Source: Amycolatopsis sp. cg9 (GTDB taxonomy: Bacteria > Actinomycetota > Actinomycetes > Mycobacteriales > Pseudonocardiaceae). Taken from it: DNA of 64,000 nucleotides. A model generated the notes under the pieces. The model ran no database searches. It was not told the DNA's origin and saw nothing but the letters and a program-made list of their open reading frames with translations. A program made the translations under genes and the position numbers. Shown here piece after piece: positions 37,701 through 45,286 of the stretch. Positions within the stretch are counted from its first letter, which is position 1; every line of letters starts with the position of its first letter. The stretch spans positions 620,001 to 684,000 of the forward strand of contig NZ_CP166850.1 of assembly GCF_041346945.1 (NCBI RefSeq). The letters are read 5' to 3'.

Positions 37701-37925
37701 TTGGGTGTCCGGCGAGAACTGCATCATCCCGAACGGCGCCGCCGGGCCGGGGAAGTTGTTGATTTCGCCGACCGAGCTCCCGCCGCGACCGGTCCCGATC
37801 AGCGGGTCGACATAGGCCGCCGGGTCCCCGACCAGCGGTGACAACGTTGTCGGAGCCGCCGAAGCGACGGTGGGCACGCCGATCACCGCCGTCGTGGCCA
37901 GCGCCACCATGAACCTGTACCGCAC
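34791..37925 (-). CDS. Secreted GH92 alpha-1,2-mannosidase
   Basis: The 1044-residue exported glycosidase has a signal ([20 protein letters not shown]), the GH92 N-domain ([20 protein letters not shown]), the catalytic-domain landmarks [20 protein letters not shown] and [20 protein letters not shown], and [19 protein letters not shown]. Beyond about residue 740 come an Ig-like NEW3-type and a carbohydrate-binding-like domain. Such enzymes trim mannose from N-glycans or yeast mannan. GTG 37925 has GGGAGG upstream. It faces the esterase tail to tail with a four-base overlap. Confidence 0.9.
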   Translation of the reverse strand: [1044 protein letters not shown]

Positions 37926-38082
37926 CCGGTGCCTCCCAGAGCCGACAGCCTTGTCATCCGACCTTTGCCTGCGCTGCACCTCCGGGTCAACACTTTGACA
38001 AAGACCTGGCTCGTGCCCTCAAGGTATGAAGATCCGGTCAGGATCGGGTGGCGGGCGTGTCAGGACGCCTAACCTCGACCCC

Positions 38083-38778
38083 GTGTGCGCACGTGTACTG
38101 GTCGCCGAGGACGACGAGAAGCAGGCCGAGGTCCTCCGGCTCTACCTCGAGAGCGAGGGCCACACCGTGGTGCTGGCCCCGGACGGCCGGGCCGCCCTCG
38201 ACGAAGCCCGCCGCGACCGCCCCGACCTGCTGGTCCTCGACGTGATGATGCCGAAGGTCGACGGCCTCGACGTCTGCCGGATCCTGCGGCAGGAGTCCGA
38301 CGTGGCGGTGCTGATGCTCACCGCCCGCGCCACCGAGGACGACCTGCTGCTCGGGCTCGACCTCGGCGCGGACGACTACCTGACCAAGCCGTACAGCCCG
38401 CGGGAGCTGATGGCCCGGGTCCGGACGCTGCTGCGGCGGACCGCCGGCCGGCGTGAACCACCGGACACCGCGTTGCGCGCCGGCGCGCTGCGGCTCGACC
38501 CGGTCCGGCACGAGGTGTCGGTCGGCGGCCGGCCGGTGGAGACCACCCCGGGCGAGTTCCAGCTGCTCGAGACGCTGATCCGGCAGCCGGGCCGGGTCTT
38601 CACCCGCCGTCAGCTGCTGGAGCTGACCCGCGGCGACGACCGGTTCGTCAGCACCCGGATCATCGACGTCCACGTGCTCAACCTGCGCAAGAAGCTCGAG
38701 CCGGACCCGCAGAAGCCGGTCTACCTGCGGACCGTGTTCGGCGTGGGCTACAAGCTGACGGCGGAAAATGACACGTAG
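38083..38778 (+). CDS. OmpR family response regulator
   Basis: The 231-residue protein has a receiver domain (VLVAEDDEKQ acidic pair, phospho-Asp in LLVLDVMMPKVDG, LTAR and the YLTKPYSPRELMAR lysine) and a winged-helix output domain ending VYLRTVFGVGYKLTAEN. GTG 38083 (VCARVLVAEDD) is chosen because the domain begins there; an upstream ATG at 38026 adds an unlikely tail. It overlaps the kinase gene by eleven bases, so they form a two-component pair. Confidence 0.9.
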   Translation: MCARVLVAEDDEKQAEVLRLYLESEGHTVVLAPDGRAALDEARRDRPDLLVLDVMMPKVDGLDVCRILRQESDVAVLMLTARATEDDLLLGLDLGADDYLTKPYSPRELMARVRTLLRRTAGRREPPDTALRAGALRLDPVRHEVSVGGRPVETTPGEFQLLETLIRQPGRVFTRRQLLELTRGDDRFVSTRIIDVHVLNLRKKLEPDPQKPVYLRTVFGVGYKLTAENDT

Positions 38779-40672
38779 CTTCCCGAGGCGGCGCAGCCTC
38801 GTCGTCCGGCTCACCGCCGTCTCCCTGCTCATCGCGCTCGCCTCGATCGCCGCGACCGCGTGGCTCGCGGTGCAGACCACCACCCGCGCGATCCAGCAGG
38901 AGCAGGGCCAGGCCCTCTCCGGCGACGCCACGATCTACACCGAACTGCTGGGCTACGCGGCGGCCAACCACACGTGGGGCCAGGCGGGGCCCCGGCTGAA
39001 AGCGCTCTCGGAGCAGACCGGCCGCCGGATCGTGCTGACCACCCTCGACCGGCACGTCCTCGGCGACTCCGGCGGCACCCCGGTCACGCTGCCGGTCAAG
39101 GCGACCGCGTCGGTCGACCCGCTGCACGTCGACCCGGTGCTGCTGCCCCAGGCCGGGACGAGCGGGATCGACCCGCGCGCGGCCGGCCCGTTCCGGCTGC
39201 CGGCGGCCGAACGCGAGGACCTCACTTCGCTGGCCACGAAGACCGCCGCCTGCCTCGCCACGGTCGGCCTCCCCAGCCAGGTGCGCGAGTCGCCGAGCGG
39301 GCGGCCGCAGCTCGCCGGGCTCGATCCCCTGTCCGCGCGCTACTTCGCTTCGAAGTGCGGCCTCTACGAGCTGGCCCAGCCGACGCCGACCGAACAGGCC
39401 GCGCTCGACAGCCTCAACGACGCCGTCAACCGCTGCCTGCAGAGCCAGGGCGCGGACAAGGTGCAGCTGGGCCTCGACCTGGAAATCCTCGGCGGCACCG
39501 ACCAGCGGCCGGCCCAGGGCTGCCTCGACGCGGCCCGCCGCGAGCAGCTGACGCCGTTCGTCGCGCCGCCCGCGCTGCTGTTCACGCTCGGGCCGGGCGG
39601 GTCGCAGCTGCCGACGTTCACGCTGTCGCGGGAGAACCTGACCCGGATCCTCGCCGTGACCGGTGGCGTGCTGGTGCTGGCCGTCGCGCTCACGGTGCTG
39701 GTGGCGACCCGGCTGTCCCGCCCGCTGCGGGCGTTGACCGAAGCGGCGAAACAGGATCGCCCGGCGCCGGTGAAGTCCCGCGACGAGGTCGGCTACCTCG
39801 CCGCCGCGTTCAACGACCTCACCGCGCGGCGGGAGCGCATCGAGGAGCTGCGCAAGGCGATGGTCAGCGACATCGCGCACGAGCTGCGCAACCCGCTCAA
39901 CGTCATCCGCGGCCGGCTGGAGGCCGCCGAAGACGGCCACCTGCCCTTCGACCGCGCGCTGAGCGCCTCCCTTCTCGAAGAAACCGTGCTGCTGCAGCAC
40001 ATCGTCGACGACCTGCAGGACCTCGCCGCCGCCGACGCCGGGCAGCTGCGGCTGCACCCCGAGCTGCTCGACGCGGCCGAGCTGGCCGGCCACGTCGCCG
40101 TCGCGCAGGCCGACCGGGCCGCCGCGGCCGGCGTCGGGCTCACCGTCGAAGCCGACGGCGACACCGTGCTCGCGGCCGATCCGGTGCGGCTGCGCCAGAT
40201 CGTCGGCAACCTGGTGACGAACGCGGTCCGGCACACCCCCGCCGGCGGCCGCGTGACGATCCGCGTTTCGTCCACTGTGGACGTGGTCACGCTGGCCGTC
40301 GAAGACACCGGAACCGGGATCGCCGCCGCGGACCTGCCGCACGTGTTCGACCGGTTCTGGCGGGCCGAGAAGTCCCGCAACCGCCAGACCGGCGGCAGCG
40401 GGCTCGGCCTCGCCATCGTGCGGCACCTCGTGCAGGCCCACGGCGGCACGGTCGCCGTCGAGTCCGAAGTGGACAGCGGATCGACGTTCACCGTCCGGCT
40501 GCCGAAAGCGGATCCCGGTGGCGAGGGTGCCGGGGTGCGGGATCCGCAGGAGGCGCAGCCGCCGGGCACCGTCGCGGAGGAAGGTGACGGGGGTCGCGGT
40601 GACGGTCGCGGCCAGGGCGGTGCCCCAGCCGATGGTGATCGTCGCGCCGCCGCAGCGGATCGTCAGCCCTGA
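38768..40672 (+). CDS. Sensor histidine kinase, with aberrant C-terminal tail
   Basis: The 634-residue kinase has two membrane helices (about 13-35 and 296-316), an extracellular sensor of about 260 residues with four or more Cys, HAMP, the phosphoacceptor box SDIAHELRNPLNVIRG, and an ATPase domain (LVTNAVRHT, VEDTGTGIAAADLP, GGSGLGLAIVRHLV). A normal end would be near STFTVRLPKA (about residue 578). The last 55 residues are Gly/Asp/Arg-rich and encoded by DNA that is the antisense of a broken gene, so the end is probably altered by a deletion. Confidence 0.85.
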   Translation: MTRSFPRRRSLVVRLTAVSLLIALASIAATAWLAVQTTTRAIQQEQGQALSGDATIYTELLGYAAANHTWGQAGPRLKALSEQTGRRIVLTTLDRHVLGDSGGTPVTLPVKATASVDPLHVDPVLLPQAGTSGIDPRAAGPFRLPAAEREDLTSLATKTAACLATVGLPSQVRESPSGRPQLAGLDPLSARYFASKCGLYELAQPTPTEQAALDSLNDAVNRCLQSQGADKVQLGLDLEILGGTDQRPAQGCLDAARREQLTPFVAPPALLFTLGPGGSQLPTFTLSRENLTRILAVTGGVLVLAVALTVLVATRLSRPLRALTEAAKQDRPAPVKSRDEVGYLAAAFNDLTARRERIEELRKAMVSDIAHELRNPLNVIRGRLEAAEDGHLPFDRALSASLLEETVLLQHIVDDLQDLAAADAGQLRLHPELLDAAELAGHVAVAQADRAAAAGVGLTVEADGDTVLAADPVRLRQIVGNLVTNAVRHTPAGGRVTIRVSSTVDVVTLAVEDTGTGIAAADLPHVFDRFWRAEKSRNRQTGGSGLGLAIVRHLVQAHGGTVAVESEVDSGSTFTVRLPKADPGGEGAGVRDPQEAQPPGTVAEEGDGGRGDGRGQGGAPADGDRRAAAADRQP

Positions 40673-41112
40673 CGCCGTGGCGCTCGCGTCGGTGCCGTGG
40701 GAGACCGGGGCTCCGCCGGCGAACCGGACGTCGTCGCCCGGGTGCAGCACCAGCGGGATCTGCTCGGTCAGCGGGGGATCCGGGTCCAGCTTCAACGCCA
40801 GCTGGGCCGAGGAGAGCCCGGACGCGTTCTGGTTGGCGTACTCGACCGGGTGCGCCCAGATCGGGCTGGCCGGGTTCAGGAACCACGTCATGCCCTGGTG
40901 CAGCGCGGCGGTCAGCTCGCCGCGCCGGGCCGGCAGTGCGTCGGCCTGCCGCAGGTTGGCGAGGGTCTTCGCGAGGTAGCCCATGCCGAACCCGGTGGCG
41001 GCGGGGCGAGCGGCGGGAACGGCCCCGCCGGCGGGGGTACCGCGGCCGAAGCCGTCCCCGCGAGGCTGAGCAAGGCGGCGGCTCCGCCGAGGAAGGTCCT
41101 GCGATCGATCAC
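40502..41112 (-). pseudogene. Broken Tat-exported protein gene (frameshifted, 3' truncated)
   Basis: A GTG at 41112 with AGGAGG upstream begins VIDRRTFLGGAAALLSLAGT, a Tat signal. The sensible protein then continues in a different frame (GFGMGYLAKTLANLRQAD, PASPIWAHPVEYANQNASGL, GDDVRFAGGAPVSHG, GTLATGIRFR) and has no stop before entering the antisense of the histidine kinase. So at least one frameshift or internal deletion near 41000 and loss of the 3' end are indicated. It follows the ABC permease by nine bases, so it was probably the operon's glycan-active enzyme. Family not recognised. Confidence 0.6.
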
Positions 41113-41121
41113 GACTGCCTC

Positions 41122-41949
41122 CTAGCCCTTGAGGCCGCTCTGGGCGAGCCCTTCGACGAACTGGCGTTGCGCGATGACGAACACGAGCAGCACCGGCACG
41201 ACCGTCGTGGTCGCGGCGGCGAGCTGGACGTTCCAGAGGTGACCGCCGTAGACGTCGACGTACTGCGTGAGCGCCACCGGCAGCGTGAACCTGCTCTTGT
41301 CGGTCAGGTAGACCAGCGGTTCCAGGAAGAAGTTCCACGTGTTCAGGAAGGTGAAGATCGCGACCGCGGCCAGCGCGGGCTTCGCGATCGGCAGCGCGAC
41401 GCGCCGGTAGAGCCCGAACCGCGAGAGGCCGTCGAGCCGGCCCGCTTCTTCGAGCTCGCCCGGGATCGTGATGAAGAACTGGCGCATCACGAACGTCGCC
41501 AGCACGCTCGGCGCCCCGAAGATCGGGACGACGACCAGCGGCCAGTGCGTGTTCGTCAGCCCGAGGTCGTCGACCACCCGGAACAGCGGGATGATCGTGA
41601 CCTCGCTCGGCACCATCAGTCCGATGAGGATCAGCGCGAACAGCTTCTCGCCGCGGAACCGGATGCGGGCGAACGCGTACCCGGCCAGCGAGGAGAAGAA
41701 CATCGTGCCGAGCGTGACCAGCACCGCGATGTAGAGGCTGTTGAAGTACTGCTGCGCCAGCGGGAAGTCCGTGAAGGCAGTCCGGTAGTTCTCCCACTGC
41801 GGCTGGTTCGGAAACAGCTTCGGCGGGTAGGCGAGGACCTCGTTGGCCGGCAGCAGCGACGCCGTGATCATCCACCAGGTGGGGAACACGAACGGCACGG
41901 CCAGCACGACCAGCACCGCGTAGCAGGCGATCTTCGCCCTACGACTCAT
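41122..41949 (-). CDS. Carbohydrate ABC transporter permease (MalG-type)
   Basis: The 275-residue inner-membrane protein has six hydrophobic segments, WWMITASLLPANEV at the start and the MalG EAA loop (EEAGRLDGLSRFGLYRRVAL). It pairs with the upstream permease (11-base overlap). No ATPase gene is in the cluster, so a shared MsiK-type ATPase is expected, as in many actinomycete oligosaccharide transporters. That is inferred. Confidence 0.92.
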   Translation of the reverse strand: MSRRAKIACYAVLVVLAVPFVFPTWWMITASLLPANEVLAYPPKLFPNQPQWENYRTAFTDFPLAQQYFNSLYIAVLVTLGTMFFSSLAGYAFARIRFRGEKLFALILIGLMVPSEVTIIPLFRVVDDLGLTNTHWPLVVVPIFGAPSVLATFVMRQFFITIPGELEEAGRLDGLSRFGLYRRVALPIAKPALAAVAIFTFLNTWNFFLEPLVYLTDKSRFTLPVALTQYVDVYGGHLWNVQLAAATTTVVPVLLVFVIAQRQFVEGLAQSGLKG

Positions 41950-42823
41950 GGAACACCCACCGCTTCCGCATCCGCCACTGCAGCAGCGTGAGCACGAGGA
42001 TCACGAGGAACAGCACGACGGCCAGCGCGGAACCGTAGCCGAGGTCGTGGTTGGCGAAAGCCTGCTGGTAGAAGTAGAACACCAGGACGTTGGTGCTGTC
42101 CGCGGGCCCGCCGAGGGTCAGCACCTGGATCTGCGCGAACACCTGCAGCGCGCCGGCCACGGTGATGATCGCGGTGAGCAGCGTGGTCGGGCTGATCATC
42201 GGCAGCGTCACCGAGCGGAACCGGCGCCACGGCCCGGCGCCGTCCAGCTGCGACGCCTCCACAATGGACTGCGGGATGCCTTGCAGCGCGGCGAGGAACA
42301 GCACCATGTTGAGCCCGACGTTCTTCAGCACCTGCACCACGATCACCGACAGCATCGCGGTGCCGTTGCCGCGCAGCCAGTTCGGCCCGTCGACGCCGAC
42401 CGCCTGCAGGAGGGAGTTGATCCCGCCGTTGTCCTGCAGGAGGAAGTTCCACACGATCGTCCAGGCGACGAGCGTGACGACCACCGGCGAGAAGAAGACC
42501 GTGCGGAACACCGTGGTGCCGCGCAGCTTCAGGTTGAGCAGCAACGCCAGCGACAGCGCGAGCGCCAGGTTGAGCACGACCAGGCCGACGCAGAAGATCG
42601 CCGTCGCGCGGGCGACCTTCGGCGCGGTCGGGTCGTCGAAGAGCTTCGCGTAGTTGTCCGCGCCCGCGAACGTCGACGTCCCGGCGAGCAGGTTGACGTC
42701 CTGGAAGCTGTACCAGACGACCGCGACCAGCGGGGCCACGACGAAGGCGAGGAACCCGAGGGCTTGCGGGGCGATGAACAGCCACCCCGCCAGCTCGTCC
42801 CGCCGCCTCGACGTGAGGGTCAC
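41939..42823 (-). CDS. Carbohydrate ABC transporter permease (MalF-type)
   Basis: The 294-residue permease starts at a GTG in a GTGA overlap with the binding-protein gene and has six membrane segments with the EAA loop IVEASQLDGAGPWRRFRSVT. SVLNA-type partner MalG is directly downstream. With the binding lipoprotein it forms a CUT1-class importer for oligosaccharides. Confidence 0.92.
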   Translation of the reverse strand: MTLTSRRRDELAGWLFIAPQALGFLAFVVAPLVAVVWYSFQDVNLLAGTSTFAGADNYAKLFDDPTAPKVARATAIFCVGLVVLNLALALSLALLLNLKLRGTTVFRTVFFSPVVVTLVAWTIVWNFLLQDNGGINSLLQAVGVDGPNWLRGNGTAMLSVIVVQVLKNVGLNMVLFLAALQGIPQSIVEASQLDGAGPWRRFRSVTLPMISPTTLLTAIITVAGALQVFAQIQVLTLGGPADSTNVLVFYFYQQAFANHDLGYGSALAVVLFLVILVLTLLQWRMRKRWVFHES

Positions 42824-44109
42824 CGGCTCAGCGCCGGGTCGATGGCCTGGCAGACCCCGGCCAGCGCGGCGGGCACGTTCGCGTCCGGCTGCCACATCGG
42901 GTCCAAAGCGGACTGCACGAGCGACGCGATCCGCGCGCTGCCGGTGTGCGACGGCAGCACCGCGCCGGTCTTGATCCCGTTCACCACGACGTTCTGCAGC
43001 TGTTCCTGGCTGAACAGCGGGTTGGCCTTGGCCAGGGTGGCCGCGTTGAGCAGGCTGTCGCGGGCCGGCGGGAAGTACTGGCCGAGCTTCGCCGAGTTGG
43101 CCGGGTTCGTGAAGTACGCGAGGAAGTCCGCGGCGGCCTTGGCGTGCTTGCCCTTCACCGGAACGCCGATCCCGGCCTGGCCGATGACCTGCGCGTTCGC
43201 CTTCGGCCCGGCGGGCAGCGGGACGATGCCCCACTCGAACGGCTTGGCCTTCAGCAGCCCGGCCCGGCTGATCTGCGCGATCGTCAGGCCGGCTTCCCCG
43301 GCGAAGAAGTCCGCCGTCGTGCCCGGGCCGGGCAGCGCCTTGTCGGTGAAGATCGCCTGGTGCAGAAAGGTCATCGCGGCCGTCATCTCCGGCGAGGTGA
43401 AGCCGCACGTCTTGCCGTCCGGGCCCCAGGCGTCGGCACCGAAGCCGCGCCACACCGAGGCGAGCAGCACCCACTGCTTGTACTCGAACTCGCGGATGAC
43501 CAGGCCCGCCTTGCCGGTGTCCTTCGCGGCGACCTGGGCGGCGATCTGCCTGGCGGCGTCCCACGTCCACCGTCCACTCGCGACCAGCCGGTCGGGCGTC
43601 TCGGTGATCCCGGCCCGGGTCAGCAGGTTCTTGTTGTAGAACATGCCGAACGGCGACGTCGAGAACGGGTAGGCGTAGAGGCCGTCCTCCTTGGTCCACA
43701 GCTTCGTCGCGGACGGGACCAGTTCGGCCGCGTTGTATCCCGCGGCCGCGTCCAAAGTGGGCTTGAGGTTCGTGAGGGCGCCGGACTGGACGAAGTCCGG
43801 GGCGTCGCGTTCGAGGATCCACGCGAGGTCCGGCGGGTTGCCGCCGGAGAGCTGGGTGGTCAGCGCGGCCGAGTAGGCGCTCGTGTCACCCGGGACGACG
43901 TCGAATTCGACCGACGCGACCTCCGGGTGGGTCTTGCGGTATTCGGTGGCGATGGAGTCGAAGAGGGCGAGCTGGTTCTTGTCCGTCGTCCAGACGGTCA
44001 TGCGCAGTGCGATGTTCTTGTCGTCGCCGGCGCCGCCCGAGCACGCCGTCGAAGCCAGTGCGACGGCGGACAGGGCCGCGGCGAGCAGCCGGATTCTCCG
44101 GTAGGCCAC
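42820..44109 (-). CDS. Carbohydrate ABC transporter substrate-binding lipoprotein
   Basis: The 429-residue protein has a lipoprotein signal (LLAAALSAVALASTACSGG) and the CUT1 extracellular binding fold with YPFSTSPFGMFYNKNLLTRAG and GIGVPVKGKHAKAAADFLAY. AGGAGG lies before the GTG start. A TTATTCGAATTA site is 13 bases upstream. It is the first gene of the importer operon and likely under the LacI-type regulator encoded just upstream. Sugar unknown. Confidence 0.92.
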   Translation of the reverse strand: MAYRRIRLLAAALSAVALASTACSGGAGDDKNIALRMTVWTTDKNQLALFDSIATEYRKTHPEVASVEFDVVPGDTSAYSAALTTQLSGGNPPDLAWILERDAPDFVQSGALTNLKPTLDAAAGYNAAELVPSATKLWTKEDGLYAYPFSTSPFGMFYNKNLLTRAGITETPDRLVASGRWTWDAARQIAAQVAAKDTGKAGLVIREFEYKQWVLLASVWRGFGADAWGPDGKTCGFTSPEMTAAMTFLHQAIFTDKALPGPGTTADFFAGEAGLTIAQISRAGLLKAKPFEWGIVPLPAGPKANAQVIGQAGIGVPVKGKHAKAAADFLAYFTNPANSAKLGQYFPPARDSLLNAATLAKANPLFSQEQLQNVVVNGIKTGAVLPSHTGSARIASLVQSALDPMWQPDANVPAALAGVCQAIDPALSR

Positions 44110-44121
44110 GATGCCTCCTGG

Positions 44122-44133
44122 TTATTCGAATTA
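44122..44133. promoter_or_regulatory. LacI-type operator candidate TTATTCGAATTA
   Basis: A near-perfect palindrome before the ABC importer; it differs by one base from the perfect TAATTCGAATTA before the FAD oxidoreductase gene at 46.9 kb. In a GC-rich genome two such AT-rich copies by chance are unlikely. Confidence 0.7.
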
Positions 44134-44182
44134 GCACGGACGGTAAGCGTCGCCCCGTGCACTGTCAACCGGCCGTTCGGCC

Positions 44183-45238
44183 TCAGCGGGAGTCTGTTGT
44201 GGAGGGTCCGGCCGCGGTGGCGCCTGCGTGGATCGTGCACGGCAGGAGCAGCTGGCGCGGCTGGGGTTTCTTCAACAGCTCGACGAGCACGCGCACGGCG
44301 TGCACGCCCATTTCGTGGCGCGGGATGCGGAACATCGACCAGTCGGTCGCGGTGCTCGGCACCGCGTGCGCCTGCGGCTGCTGCGACGGGTCGGCGTCAC
44401 CCAGCACGACGAGCGAAAGGTCCTCGGGCACGGTCAGTCCCAGCTCGTGCGCGCACGCCAGGATGCCGTCGGCCATCGCCGAGCTCTCGACGAGCAACGC
44501 CGTCACGCCTTCGTCGCGCGCCTGCCGCAACGCGATCGCCGGGTCCTCCGCCAGGAACACGAGCGGCGGACGGCGGTGCTTGCGCGCGGCGGCCTCGTAC
44601 CCGGCGCGGCGGTCGAGCGTCGGCTCGTTCTCCTCGGTGACGCTGAGCAGCCCGATCCGGCGGTGCCCGAGGCCCCACAGCCACTCGTGGACCTCACGGG
44701 TGGCGGCGACGTAGTCCGCGCCGACGTAGCTGATCGGCCCGGTCGGCGACTCGCGGCGGCCGACGAACACGAACGGGAACTGCTCCTCGACCAGCTGCGC
44801 GAGCTCCTGCGGGTCGTTGTGCCTGCCGAGCAGGATCGAGCCGTCGGCGATGCGCAGCCGGTTCGTGCCCGCTTCGTAGATGCGGCGGCGCCCGTCGCGG
44901 CGGCCACCGCTGGTGAACAGCAGCAGGTCGAAGCCCTGCTGCTCGGCCTCCTCTTCGATGCCGAGCAGGAACGGCCGGTAGAAGTCGGCCACCCCGGACG
45001 GGAACACCGACTCGTAGGTGAACACGCCGAGGATCTGGTTGGACCCCCCGCGCAGCCGGCGGCCCATGATGTCCACGGTGTAGCCGGTTTCGCGGAGCAC
45101 CTGCTGCACGCGGTCGCGGGTCTCCGGGGTGATGCGCAGGCTGTCGGAACCGTTGAGCACCATGGACACGACGGCCTGCGAGACTCCGGCCAGGCGCGCC
45201 ACCTGGGCCTGCGTGACCCGGCCCGAACCCGCCGTCAT
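44183..45238 (-). CDS. LacI family regulator
   Basis: The 351-residue repressor has the N-terminal helix-turn-helix (VTQAQVARLAGVSQAVVSMV, then LNGSDSLRITPETRDRV) and a periplasmic-binding-type effector domain (GVFTYESVFPSGVADFYRPF to GVHAVRVLVELLKKPQP). It sits between the FAD oxidoreductase and the ABC importer on the same strand, with matching palindromes before both. It likely releases on binding a sugar from the imported glycan. Confidence 0.92.
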   Translation of the reverse strand: MTAGSGRVTQAQVARLAGVSQAVVSMVLNGSDSLRITPETRDRVQQVLRETGYTVDIMGRRLRGGSNQILGVFTYESVFPSGVADFYRPFLLGIEEEAEQQGFDLLLFTSGGRRDGRRRIYEAGTNRLRIADGSILLGRHNDPQELAQLVEEQFPFVFVGRRESPTGPISYVGADYVAATREVHEWLWGLGHRRIGLLSVTEENEPTLDRRAGYEAAARKHRRPPLVFLAEDPAIALRQARDEGVTALLVESSAMADGILACAHELGLTVPEDLSLVVLGDADPSQQPQAHAVPSTATDWSMFRIPRHEMGVHAVRVLVELLKKPQPRQLLLPCTIHAGATAAGPSTTDSR

Positions 45239-45286
45239 CCGTGACTCCCTCCCGCGCGACTGCGCCAGACCTTACCGGCGGCACGG

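Noticed and set aside
34359..37841. 1160-residue plus-strand open frame
   Set aside because: It is antisense to the GH92 mannosidase and shows Arg/Val-rich composition without motifs.
38678..40500. Continuation of the broken Tat-protein frame through the kinase antisense
   Set aside because: The protein character ends near GTLATGIRFR and the rest mirrors the histidine kinase, so the extra frame is not a real gene.
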